NCBI GenBank assembly: GCA_049509675.1
Contig: JBEKZQ010000121.1
Coordinates: 1-14,530 of the forward strand
Reading direction: 5' to 3'
DNA length: 14,530 nucleotides
Source of the DNA: JBEKZQ01 sp049509675
GTDB taxonomy: Bacteria; Planctomycetota; Planctomycetia; Pirellulales; Thermoguttaceae
The notes below the pieces were generated by a model that made no database searches, was not told the DNA's origin, and saw nothing but the letters and a program-made list of their open reading frames with translations. The position numbers and the translations under genes were made by a program. This document shows positions 6,143 to 14,392 of the stretch, one piece after another; within the stretch, counting starts at the first letter, position 1; each line of letters starts with the position of its first letter.

Positions 6143-8682
6143 CCACTTGGAAGTTGACGCTGCAGGAAATTCGCCGCCGGCCCGGCCGCGCCGTGCTGAC
6201 GCTCTTGAGCATTGCCATCGGCATGGCGGCGATCGTGGCCGTCTCGCTGGGCACGGCCACCACGCGAGGCGCCTATCGGCAGATGTACCAGACCGTGGCC
6301 GGCCGGGCCTCGCTGGAGGTGACCGCCGAAGGGGGCGGCTCGTTCGATGAAAAACTGGTCGACACGCTGGCCCGGGTCCCCGGCGTGCAGGCCGCGGTGC
6401 CCAGCATCCAGCGCTTTGCCGTGCTGTACTTCAAGAAGAAAAAAATGCAGCTCCTGGTGATGGGCATCGATCCCGCCAAGGACAGTGCGGCGCGGGACTA
6501 CAAGGTCGAGGAGGGCGAGTTCTTCAACCGTGACGGCGCCATGCTGGAATCCAGCTTCGCCCGCGGCGTGGGCATCGCCTTGCACGACGAGATCGGACTG
6601 CAGGCCTGGCGCACGCGGGGCGTAAAGCATTTCCCCGTGGTCGGCCTGTTGGCCTCGCAAGGCGTGGCCGGCTTCAACAAAGGCAATGCCGTTTTCTTCC
6701 CCTTGAAAACCGCCGAGCAATACTTCACCGGACCGGGAAAAATCGACACCATCGACGTCGTCCTGGCCGATTCCGCCGACCAGCAAGCGGTCCTGGACGC
6801 CGTGACAAAACTCCTGCCCGTGGGCATCAGCGTGCGGCCGCCCGCCGCGCGCACGCAGTTGGCCGAAGAGAACCTGGTGAACATGGAAACGGCCCTGCTG
6901 TTCGCCAGCCTGTTGACCGTGGTGTTGGCCGTGTTCATCATCTGCAACACGTTCGTGATGAACGTCAGCGAGCGGCGGCAGCAATTGGCCGTGCTCAAGG
7001 CGGTGGGGGCCACCCGCCGGCAGATCGTCCGCATGTTGTTGACCGAAGGGCTGGTGATGGGCGTGCTGGGAACCGCCCTGGGCTGCCTGGCGGGCGTGGG
7101 TGGCGGCTACCTGCTGATGGCCATGATTACCCGCTTCTTCGTGGCCTCGCCGCCGCCGGTGGTGTTCACCCTGCGACCGTTCCTGCTGGCGGCGGTGGTG
7201 GGCCCGCTGGCCGCCGTCGGCGCCGCGCTGCTGCCTGCGCTCTGGACCGCCAACATCTCGCCGCTGGAGGCGATGCGGCCGGCCGTGACCCAGGGCCGAG
7301 GAGGCTACGTTTCCCGCCGCCTGGCGCTGATCGGCGTCGTCGTCTGGGCAGTCATGTGGTGCGTGCTCGTGGCCAGCGTGCGCGGTTGGTTGCCGGCCAA
7401 ATTCACCGTGTATGCCGGCGTGCTCATGATGCCCATGGTCGTGTTCTTGCTGCCCGTGTTGATCGGCCCCCTGGCCCGGGCTGCCGGCTGGGTGCTCCGC
7501 CCTCTGCTGGGCACGGAAGGCATTTTGGCGCAGCGCCAGATCGAGCGTCGCCCCACGCCCAGCGGCTTGACGGTCGGCGTGCTGTACATCGCCGTGGTGA
7601 CCGGCGTCGGCCTGGGCACGATGATCATCACCAACATCAACGACGTGCAGAAGTGGTGCCGCGAAACCCTGCGCGGCGACTTCTTCATCCGCGCCATGTT
7701 TCCCGACGCCAGCGGCCGCACCGCCACCGTGCCGCCGGAAGTGGGCGAGCAGTTGCACAAGATGCAGAGCGAAGGCCAGGGCATCACCAATATCGACGCG
7801 GTCCATTACTTCACGGCCCACGTCGCCGATCACGCCGTGACCGTCGTGGCCCGCGACTTCAACGACCCGGAAGGCCTGTCGATCAACCTCAGCGAGGGCG
7901 ATGCGGAGGATGTCAAGCGGCGGCTCCCGGACCAGCCCGGCAAGCCCGGGGAAGCCGTGCTCGGCACGGCCCTGGCCCAGTACGCCGGCCTGCACGTGGG
8001 CGATCAGGTCACCATCGAGACCCAACGGCAAGGCAAGTGCAGCCTGCGCGTGGCGGGCACGGCCGTCGACTATCTCGTGGGCGGCTACATCATTTTCATG
8101 CACCGTTCCACGGCCGAACGCCTCTTCGGCATCGAGGGCACGCATGCCTACCTGGTGCGCGTGAAGCCGGAAGTCCGCAGCGACATCCAGTCCCGACTCG
8201 CCAAACTGTGCGACGACAACGGCGTGATGCTGCAATCGTTCGCCCAGATCAAGGGCATGGTCGACTCGATCATGGCCGGCGTGGTGGGCGGTCTTTGGGG
8301 CATTCTGGCCCTCTCCTTTCTCGTGGCCGCCTTCGGCATCGCCAACACCCTCACCATGAACGTGCTGGAGCAGACCCGCGAGCTGGCCGTGTTGCGGGTC
8401 GTGGCCATGACCCGCTGGCAGATCCGCAAAATGGTCCTCGGCCAGGCGGTCATCATCGGCTTCGTGGGCCTCACCTTCGGCATCATCGGCGGACTGTGTA
8501 CGGCCTACGTCATCAGCTTGAGCACGGTGCCGGTGATGGGCTATCCGCTGCCCTTCGTGGTCCGTCCCCTGTTGCTGGTCGGCTGCTACGTGCTGGGGCT
8601 GATCTGCGTGCTGGCCGCGGCCCTGGCGCCGGCCGAGCGTGCCGCACATCTGGATCTCCTGATCGCGCTGCAGTACGAGTAG
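6139..8682 (+). CDS. FtsX/MacB-type ABC permease, duplicated form
   Basis: This 847-residue protein has about ten hydrophobic segments, near residues 17-38, 252-276, 302-327, 346-370, 393-413, 421-445, 475-498, 716-742, 770-795 and 808-832. The first half is TM1, a periplasmic MacB-PCD-like domain (about 40-250) and three TMs with an NTFVMNVSERRQQLAVLKAVGATRRQ coupling segment. The second half repeats the plan: TM7, a second soluble domain (about 500-710), then TMs carrying NTLTMNVLEQTRELAVLRVVAMTRWQ. This is the fused two-copy FtsX arrangement, so one polypeptide can pair with an ATPase dimer. It is coupled to the ATPase gene by an ATGA overlap. No HlyD-like adaptor is encoded nearby, so tripartite efflux is not supported; lipoprotein or peptide release is possible. 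Confidence 0.92.
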
Positions 8683-8690
8683 AATTGTCT

Positions 8691-9167
8691 ATGGCCGCGC
8701 AAACCATCCTGTTGGAAGGGAAACCTTACGTGGTCTTGCCGCGCGACGAGTACGAGCGGCTGACCGCGTTGGCCAAGGCGGGCGAACTGCCGCCGCTTCC
8801 GCCGCCGGACGCCCAGGGCAATTATCCGGCAGTGGAATACGCCCGCGCCAGCTTGGCGTGGAAAATCATCCGCGACCGCGTCGCGGTGGGATTGAGCCAA
8901 CGGCAATTGGCGTTGCGGGCCGGCGTGCGTGTGGAAACGCTCTGCCGGATCGAGACCGGCAAGCGTACTCCCAGCGTGCCGACCATCGACAAACTCGACC
9001 GCGTTCTGAAGCAAGCGGCAAAGGAACAAGAAGCCGGCAAGCAGCCAAAGCACGCGAGACCGCTGCAAGAGTTGGAGGACCGCGCCGACCTTAAGGCGGC
9101 CAAGAAGGCCCGTAAAGAAAAGGGGGGCGTCACGCTGGAACAGTACCGCAAGAAACGCCGTCTGTAG
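8691..9167 (+). CDS. XRE-type helix-turn-helix protein with antitoxin-like N-terminus
   Basis: The 158-residue product begins with a Phd/antitoxin-like segment (ILLEGKPYVVLPRDEYERLTALA), then a proline-rich linker (33-40) and an XRE/Cro-type HTH at residues 57-107 (GLSQRQLALRAGVRVETLCRIETGKRTPSVPTI). The C-terminal 50 residues are strongly basic (KAAKKARKEKGG ... QYRKKRRL). Planctomycetes carry many such proteins, often as antitoxins beside RelE-like toxins, but no toxin gene is adjacent here. The ATG at 8691 lies 8 bases after the permease stop, so it is probably cotranscribed with the exporter and could regulate it. The ribosome site is poor, which fits coupling to the upstream gene. A longer upstream frame inside the permease is a shadow. 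Confidence 0.85.
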   Translation: MAAQTILLEGKPYVVLPRDEYERLTALAKAGELPPLPPPDAQGNYPAVEYARASLAWKIIRDRVAVGLSQRQLALRAGVRVETLCRIETGKRTPSVPTIDKLDRVLKQAAKEQEAGKQPKHARPLQELEDRADLKAAKKARKEKGGVTLEQYRKKRRL

Positions 9168-9624
9168 GCAACGGTGCGACCGCTTCATGGGAACCACGGA
9201 AGTCGACGGAATGATCGGCGAACCGTCGGAACATCCGAGCGTCAGGGAGCATCGGCGATCAGCTTTACACGGCGGGGCCTCCGGCGAAAGACGGCACAAG
9301 TTCCGGACGGTCAGCGGTCTGCACGCTGCCGGGATTCCGCCGGCGCCTGCTACGCCTTTTCGGGAAAACGCCATGTGCGGCCATGTATTCTGGCAAGGCA
9401 AGGAAGTTGATGAAACAAGCTCGTTTACGAGCGATTTTCCCGGGGCTGCTTTTTGGACTGCCTGGTGGTCTGCCGACGGTGTGCGCCAGAATTCATCGCT
9501 CGGGGGGGTATAAGCAAATGTGGCGGAAATGGGCGACCGGCCTTGGTATCCAACCCCGATCGGTAGCTGTCCATTCTGTGAAACTGGCGCTGCATGATTT
9601 TGGGAAATTGATTATGAAGGAGGC
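9168..9624. other. Gene-poor stretch before the transposase remnant
   Basis: About 460 bases without a confident gene. The only suggestive frame starts at ATG 9410 (MKQARLRAIFPGLLFGLPGG), with AAGGAAG before it: a basic start and a hydrophobic run like a signal peptide. It turns into non-protein-like sequence after about 35 codons and runs into the transposase in another frame. It could be the 5' stub of an exported protein gene cut by the insertion. A 6-bp hairpin (GCTCGT/ACGAGC) lies at 9419-9432. No clear IS end was found. Confidence 0.35.
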
Positions 9625-10386
9625 ATGGATGTCGAGCAATTCAAGGAAGATGTTCGCGGGGGACGGATCTCGTCCGACCGGTTGGTCGAGATGGTCGTGA
9701 CGTCGCAACGGGAGTTGCAGGCGGCCAAACAGGAACTCGACCAGGCCAAGCGGCGGATCGCGGAACTGGAACGGCAACTGGGCGGCCCGCCCACAGCGAA
9801 GGTTTCGCAGCCGTTCTCGCTGCGGGCGGAAGAACAGCGGCAGGAGGCCCGGGGAAAGAAGCGGCGGAAGCGAAAGCGGCGGTCGCGGGGTGGGCGAACG
9901 ACCACCGCGGAAAAGGTTGCCCGAACGGTGCGAAGCGAGAAAGTCTTGCCGACGGGCGTGCCGGAAGCAGACTGCTGGCTGTCGCACACGCGACCGGTGT
10001 GGCGGCTGGAAAACGGACAACTGTTCACCTTCGTGACCGCCGCCCCGGTCGAGAAGCCCAACGGCGAAATGCTGGTGGTGCCGGGAACGAACAACGAATC
10101 CGAACGGACGCTGCGTCCTGCGGCGGCGGCGCGCGGCACGGGCCGCAGCAACAAGAGCGTGCCTGGCGCACGGCGTCAAACGGTGATCGTGAGCGTACTG
10201 GAATCGCTCCGTCAGTATCTTTCCACCTTTACGCTATCGAGCGTGATCGAGGAAATCCGCCACTGGTCCAAGGCCGGCCGGAGTTGCTTCGCCCGGCTGG
10301 CAGAGAAACTCGGCTTGACCGAGGGCCGGCTGCATGCCCACCGCCCATCCCTGCTGGATCGCTTGCTTCCCGTGCCTGATGGATAA
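9625..10386 (+). pseudogene. IS66-family transposase with central domain deleted
   Basis: The 253-residue frame joins the two ends of an IS66-type transposase. Residues 1-130 are the N-terminal coiled coil (ELQAAKQELDQAKRRIAELERQL), a very basic tract (79-88) and the region leading into the zinc-finger-like part. From about residue 132 the sequence jumps to the C-terminal part (QLFTFVTAAPVEKPNGE, then NNESERTLRPAAAARGTGR and SVLESLRQYLSTFTL). NNESER holds the Glu (160) of the catalytic set, but the central part with the two Asp residues is missing. Full IS66 transposases run near 450-550 residues, so roughly half is lost by an in-frame deletion with its junction near 10010-10020. It cannot be catalytically active. 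No accessory tnpA/tnpB ORFs are seen. Confidence 0.8.
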
Positions 10387-10645
10387 GGAACGCGCATAAG
10401 GGCAGGCATCCCCATCGATTAGCGCATCGCGGGGAATCCCCGAAGGCACGGCACCTGGGATGGTGATTCCCATCCAGTCCTCAACTTCCCTTGGCTCCTG
10501 ACGCCGGCGCCAATCCTTCCCCCGCGCTCGTCGCACTGAGAGGCACCAGCAACTCTCAGCCCGCTAATCCCTACGCACAGAATGGACAGCTACAAACATC
10601 CTACCGTACTCCCTGGCACAAGACCAGTGAAGGAAGCATTCCGTC
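10387..10645. other. Spacer after the transposase remnant
   Basis: About 260 bases without a supported gene. It has a small hairpin at 10458-10475 (GGATGG / CCATCC, 6-base loop) with no T-tract. A minus-strand frame here overlaps the transposase in antisense and I do not accept it. It probably holds the right flank of the IS66 remnant, but I could not identify an inverted repeat pairing with the left side. Confidence 0.3.
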
Positions 10646-10834
10646 TCACTTCGGGCCATGCATTTCGGGTTCGTTGAGTGGCCGCATTGCCATGCCCGTT
10701 GTAAACAGGAACTTCTGCTTGCTGCGACCCTGGCACATATAGGGGCTGTAGCCCATGAGCCGGGCCACATCGCCAACTCGAAGGCCAAGTCGTAGTCGCT
10801 GCTGCTTGAAGTGAGCCGAAAGGTTAGTTGCCAT
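10646..10834 (-). pseudogene. Truncated XRE-type helix-turn-helix gene
   Basis: The first 29 residues, starting at ATG 10834, read as the first two helices of an XRE-type DNA-binding domain: LSAHFKQQRLRLGLRVGDVARLMGY. The recognition helix and the rest of the fold should follow, but instead the frame reads PYMCQGRSKQKFLFTTGMAM and stops at residue 62. None of the three frames restores the domain. I therefore read it as the 5' stub of a small regulator gene whose 3' part has been replaced. The palindrome of two octamers at 10842-10861 lies 7 bases upstream of its ATG, in the position of an operator or a recombination site. Confidence 0.45.
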
Positions 10835-10841
10835 CAGGCTT

Positions 10842-10861
10842 TTATGTGGTCCACCACATAA
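10842..10861. repeat. Solitary octamer palindrome TTATGTGG-TCCA-CCACATAA
   Basis: A perfect inverted pair of the same octamer that builds the recombinase element ends, here only 4 bases apart. Read as 7-base arms around 6 central bases, it has the layout of a tyrosine-recombinase core site. It may be an old target or deletion junction of the element, or an operator for the truncated HTH gene beside it. Confidence 0.7.
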
Positions 10862-10901
10862 TGGGGAAATGGAACACTCTCCCCATAGCGTAACGCTGAG
10901 A

Positions 10902-10984
10902 TTATGTGGCGCAGAAAAACCGGCGAAACGCTGAAATGCCGACGAAGGAACGAGCTAGGCCACATAACTGACCGCGCCACAGAA
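10902..10984. repeat. Degenerate third copy of the recombinase element end (right-end orientation)
   Basis: TTATGTGG (10902-10909), 50 bases, CCACATAA (10960-10967), 9 bases, CCACAGAA (10977-10984). This is the same order and spacing as the right end at 14393-14474, except for one extra base in the long spacer and one changed base in the outer octamer. The inner octamer keeps the flank GCG on its element-facing side as in the other two ends, and the middle one keeps CCACATAACT. Confidence 0.75.
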
Positions 10985-11354
10985 GGACCCTCCCGCTCAT
11001 CTGGTGCTGGTTGCGATCCTGGAACGGGCCGTGGTAGGCGAAGCGGCGGACGGGTTTGTAGACACGCTTCATCTGTTCCACGTCGTCTTCGCTGTCGTCG
11101 GCATCGACCCCGATCGCGGCGCGGTCCGTAACCCAGACCTCGCGGCAGCCGGATTCCAGCAGGGCGAACACCGCCAGCGGCACGAGCATCTCATTGGTGA
11201 GCATGATGCTTGCCACGTGCGGATCGGCGTCGGAACCGCCGTTCCAGTTTTCCGACTGGATTTGGACACTCAGGCACCGCTGGACGATGCGTTTTCCATT
11301 CTGCGTAAGGTCGCAGAGAATCCGATACATGAGGCTGCACGCCTCGCCCGTCAA
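10902..11354 (-). CDS. ORF of unknown function, probably truncated; its start is duplicated at the right edge
   Basis: The frame begins just after an in-frame TAA supplied by an octamer (start TTG 11354 or ATG 11330) and ends in a TAA supplied by another octamer (10902-10904). The region from residue 10 to about 118 has strong third-position GC and protein-like composition (MLTNEMLVPLAVFALLESG, an acidic DADDSEDDVEQM patch, then VYKPVRRFAYHGPF). I do not recognise the family and see no catalytic motif. The last 30 codons run through the degenerate element end, so the true C-terminus is probably lost. The first 50 bases recur inverted at 14481-14530 on the other side of the recombinase genes, facing outward. 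It could be a passenger gene of the element or a gene fragment captured between two insertions. Confidence 0.5.
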   Translation of the reverse strand: MTGEACSLMYRILCDLTQNGKRIVQRCLSVQIQSENWNGGSDADPHVASIMLTNEMLVPLAVFALLESGCREVWVTDRAAIGVDADDSEDDVEQMKRVYKPVRRFAYHGPFQDRNQHQMSGRVLLWRGQLCGLARSFVGISAFRRFFCAT

Positions 11355-11368
11355 CGCGTCTTATGTGG
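11305..11368. repeat. Left copy of long inverted repeat flanking the recombinase module
   Basis: Bases 11305-11368 equal the reverse complement of 14467-14530 at 63 of 64 positions (single difference GAATCC versus GGATCC at 11320). The match includes the outermost octamer and then runs away from the module. The right copy is cut by the window edge, so the real repeat may be longer. Confidence 0.95.
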
Positions 11369-11442
11369 CTGATTCAGTTATGTGGCCATCCTTGAACCTG
11401 CTTCGGTAGGTCGGCCGCTCTCTTATTTCCTGCGCCACATAA
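11361..11442. repeat. Left end of the recombinase element (three octamer sites)
   Basis: TTATGTGG at 11361-11368, 9 bases, TTATGTGG at 11378-11385, 49 bases, CCACATAA at 11435-11442. The arrangement is the exact mirror of the right end. The 49-base spacer itself is unrelated to that of the right end, so the octamers and their spacing are what is kept, as expected for protein-binding sites. Confidence 0.9.
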
Positions 11443-11493
11443 GCGCGCTATCTTGGACGCTTTCTGTCCCTTCCCCCTTTTGGAGGTGCCGCT

Positions 11494-13377
11494 ATGTTTG
11501 ATCGCTTCTTAACCTGCCCACATGCGCTTGCACGCCACCGCAACGGCCCTTTGGCCGCCGAGCGCCGTGCCTACCTCACCCATCTGGCGGACGCCGGCCT
11601 TTCTCAAAGGACTATGCAGACAGCCGCCGACTACATCCTCGTGGCTGCTGACCGGCTTGGCCTTGCGGGTCGCCCCGGCGAAAGCATCAGCCGCGAGGAG
11701 ATTCAACGATGCGCAACCCGTTGGGCCAACAGGTCGCCCAGAACAGCCCGGCGAAAGAGAGGCCGTCCCTCGCAATTCCAGAGCCGTGCGATTCGATGGC
11801 TCGACTTCTTGGGGCGCCTCAAGCAACCGCCCAGCTCGCCCAACCCTTACGGCGAGCAGATCGCTGCCTTCGGCGACTATATGCGCAGCGATCGGGGTTT
11901 TTCGCCGCAGACGATCAGGAAGCAATGCCAGTTCGTACAGAGATTTCTTGATCGCTTCCGTACCACGGGTTGTCTTCGTGCAATCACCGTGACTGAAATC
12001 GATGGCGCTCTCATGGAAATGGTCGCTGCCGGCCGGTGTGCGCGAGTCACTGTTCGGAACTTCGCTTCCAACTTGCGGGCCTTCTTCCGATACGCAGAAA
12101 TGCGCGGCTGGTGTCGCAGCGGCATGGCAGGCGCAATCCAAGGCCCACGGGTGTTCGCCCAGGAATCATTGCCCAGCGGCGCATCGTGGGCCGACGTGCA
12201 GCAGGTGCTTGCGGCAAGCCAAAGAGACCGACCCTCCGACATCCGCGATCATGCCATTCTGATGCTGCTGGCCATCTATGGACTCCGGGGCGGCGAGGTT
12301 AGAACCCTTCGACTGGAAGACTTCGACTGGGAACGCGAATTGCTCTTCGTGGCGGGCTCGAAAACGCGACGAACTCGCCGTTACCCCCTCTCCCGTCCGG
12401 TGGGCGAGGCTATCCTGCGCTACCTGAAGGAGGTGCGGCCGCGCTCGCTTCATCGCAACCTGTTCTTGACGCTTCACCCGCCATTTCGACCCCTGACCGA
12501 CCTGTGGCCGGTGGTCGGCAAACGCCTGCGGCCCTTGGCCGCGTCACTCCGGCACCACGGGCCTCATGCTCTCCGACACGCCTGCGCTACTCACCTGATG
12601 GCGGAAGGTCACTCTCTGAAGGAGATTGGGGACTACCTGGGGCATCGGAATCTCGACAGCACCCGCATCTACGCCAGCCGCGGCTACGTCGCCACCGCAC
12701 CGCTACCAACCGTAATACCCAAGCAACCGCCACGGTTCGTTCCTTACATCTACTCGCACGACGACCTCCGCAGGCTATTGCAGACAGTTGATTCCAGCCA
12801 ACGCGACCAGGCCCGTTTGGAACCGGTCACGACGCACATGATCATTCTGCTGTTGTACGGCACCGGCTTGCGCGTCAGCGAGGCAACCCGTCTGAACCGT
12901 GTGGACGTGGACTTGGAGGATTCCCTGCTGACCATCCGCCATACGAAGTTCCACAAGAGTCGCTTCGTTCCCTTCGGGCCACAGTTGGGACGCGCTCTGG
13001 CAAGGTACGCCGCCCGGGCTCCACTGTCCGCGGCGGAGGCCCCGTTCTTCACCATGCGGACCGGTAGCCGGGTGGTCCCGGACACGCTCGAAGGCCACTT
13101 TCGCTCCTTCTGCACGCGGGCTGGCGTCCGGCGCAAAGACGAGTCGCGGTACCAACCGCGCTTGCACGACCTGCGCCACAGTTTCGCAGTCCATCGGCTG
13201 ACAGCCTGGTATCGGGAGGGAGCCGATGTTCAGCAGTTGCTTCCCCAACTGTCAGTCTACATGGGCCATGGCAGCCTGCGGGGCACGCAGGTCTACCTGA
13301 GTATGACCGCCGAATTGTTGCGCGAAGCTAATCGGCGCTTTGCGCAGTATGCGGGAAAGGAGGCAGAGCATGACTGA
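11494..13377 (+). CDS. Double tyrosine recombinase: RitA-like protein fused to a RitB-like catalytic domain
   Basis: One frame of 627 residues with two complete catalytic domains. Residues 1-115 are an N-terminal extension, 116-225 a SAM-like core-binding domain, 230-395 the first catalytic domain (Arg265, Lys290, His358, Arg361, His384, Tyr393). After only about 20 residues the second catalytic domain starts at VPYIYSHDDL (Arg460, Lys485 or 488, His558, Arg561, His592, Tyr601). The second has RitB features (PYIYS, LLPQLSVYMGH, YLSMTAELL) but no core-binding domain of its own. Tyrosine recombinases cut and rejoin DNA through a 3'-phosphotyrosine link. In known Recombinase-In-Trio elements RitA and RitB are separate overlapping genes, so this looks like an in-frame fusion. 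ATG 11494 has the ribosome site TGGAGG. It overlaps the next gene by 8 bases. Which catalytic site acts in strand exchange is not known. Confidence 0.88.
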   Translation: MFDRFLTCPHALARHRNGPLAAERRAYLTHLADAGLSQRTMQTAADYILVAADRLGLAGRPGESISREEIQRCATRWANRSPRTARRKRGRPSQFQSRAIRWLDFLGRLKQPPSSPNPYGEQIAAFGDYMRSDRGFSPQTIRKQCQFVQRFLDRFRTTGCLRAITVTEIDGALMEMVAAGRCARVTVRNFASNLRAFFRYAEMRGWCRSGMAGAIQGPRVFAQESLPSGASWADVQQVLAASQRDRPSDIRDHAILMLLAIYGLRGGEVRTLRLEDFDWERELLFVAGSKTRRTRRYPLSRPVGEAILRYLKEVRPRSLHRNLFLTLHPPFRPLTDLWPVVGKRLRPLAASLRHHGPHALRHACATHLMAEGHSLKEIGDYLGHRNLDSTRIYASRGYVATAPLPTVIPKQPPRFVPYIYSHDDLRRLLQTVDSSQRDQARLEPVTTHMIILLLYGTGLRVSEATRLNRVDVDLEDSLLTIRHTKFHKSRFVPFGPQLGRALARYAARAPLSAAEAPFFTMRTGSRVVPDTLEGHFRSFCTRAGVRRKDESRYQPRLHDLRHSFAVHRLTAWYREGADVQQLLPQLSVYMGHGSLRGTQVYLSMTAELLREANRRFAQYAGKEAEHD

Positions 13378-14380
13378 CACCGCCTTGTTGAGCCCTCGGG
13401 TCCGGCGATTCTTGTTGGAATACCTCGTCGGCGATCGAAACTTGGCCCCCAACACCCAAAAGAGCTACCGTGACACGCTGTGCCAGCTCCTGCCCTTTAT
13501 CGCCAAGGGCGCGCACAGGCCGATCGACCGGCTCAAGATCGAGGACGTCGCGGCCGATCGGGTCCGGGCGTTTCTGCGGGACCTGGAAGAGAAACGGGGA
13601 TGCGGTGGGGCGACACGCAACCAGCGCCTGGCGGCAATCCATTCCTTGGCCCGTTTCATCGGCCTGCACAGCCCGGAGCATGTTCAGTGGTGCGGAGAAA
13701 TCACCACCATTCTTTCAAAGAAGGTCACCCGTTCGCTGGTAACCTACCTGGAAAAGCATGAAATGGATGCCCTGCTGGCGGCACCGGACCCAGGCACTGC
13801 TCAAGGCCGCCGGGACTACGCAGTACTGCTGTTCCTGTACAACACGGGCAGCCGGGCGGATGAACTTGCGCACGTGCAGATCGCCGACCTTGATCTCGGG
13901 CACACGCCGGACCGCGACTATTCTTCCGTCTTGGTTCATGGCAAAGGGAACAAGTTGCGACGCTGTCCCTTGTGGTCGAAGACGGCCAACGAGTTGTTGC
14001 CTCTGATCGGAAACCGTCCGGTGTCCGAGCACGTCTTCCTGAACCGCCGGGGACAACCGCTCACGCGATTTGGTATCCACGCCTTGGTCGAACGCTATGC
14101 GGCAGCCGTTGCCACAAGACTGCCGTCGCTGAAGAAGAAACGCGTGAGTCCGCACACAATCCGCCACACGACGGCTACACACCTGCTCCGGGCGGGGGTA
14201 GACATCAACACGATCCGCGCCTGGCTGGGCCACGTCTCGCTCAGCACGACCATGGTCTACGTGGAGGTCGATCTGGAAATGAAGGCGAAGGCCCTGGCGA
14301 GTTGTGAGGTCAAAGACAAGAAGCCGCGACGGCCCTGGCGTGAGGACAAAGGGCTGATGGAGTTTCTGAAATCGCTCTGA
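13370..14380 (+). CDS. Tyrosine recombinase, RitC-like
   Basis: This 336-residue integrase has a SAM-like core-binding domain (residues 8-98) and a catalytic domain with all six residues: Arg162 (NTGSRADEL), Lys192 (GKGNKLR), His262 and Arg265 (HTIRHTTATHLL), His288 (WLGHVSLSTT) and Tyr297 (MVYVE). It ends with a basic tail. The start ATG 13370 has the strong site AAAGGAGG at 13355-13362 and overlaps the end of the fused recombinase by 8 bases, which is the overlapping-gene layout of Recombinase-In-Trio operons where this would be the third member. A TTG start 30 bases upstream is possible but lacks a better site. The right element end begins 12 bases after its stop. It probably acts together with the fused protein on the octamer sites. 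Confidence 0.92.
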   Translation: MTDTALLSPRVRRFLLEYLVGDRNLAPNTQKSYRDTLCQLLPFIAKGAHRPIDRLKIEDVAADRVRAFLRDLEEKRGCGGATRNQRLAAIHSLARFIGLHSPEHVQWCGEITTILSKKVTRSLVTYLEKHEMDALLAAPDPGTAQGRRDYAVLLFLYNTGSRADELAHVQIADLDLGHTPDRDYSSVLVHGKGNKLRRCPLWSKTANELLPLIGNRPVSEHVFLNRRGQPLTRFGIHALVERYAAAVATRLPSLKKKRVSPHTIRHTTATHLLRAGVDINTIRAWLGHVSLSTTMVYVEVDLEMKAKALASCEVKDKKPRRPWREDKGLMEFLKSL

Positions 14381-14392
14381 CGAGCCGGCGCA

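Noticed and set aside
9187..9513. 108-codon plus-strand frame after the HTH gene
   Set aside because: No ribosome site, no domain pattern, and a composition with frequent His, Ser, Gly and Trp typical of non-coding GC-rich DNA.
10234..10536. 100-codon minus-strand frame
   Set aside because: Half of it is antisense to the IS66 remnant, and the remainder shows no family pattern or ribosome site.
11004..11372. 122-codon plus-strand frame opposite the unknown ORF
   Set aside because: Composition (many Val, Ala, Asp, His with little pattern) is that of an antisense shadow; the minus strand has the better codon use. I hold this with moderate certainty.
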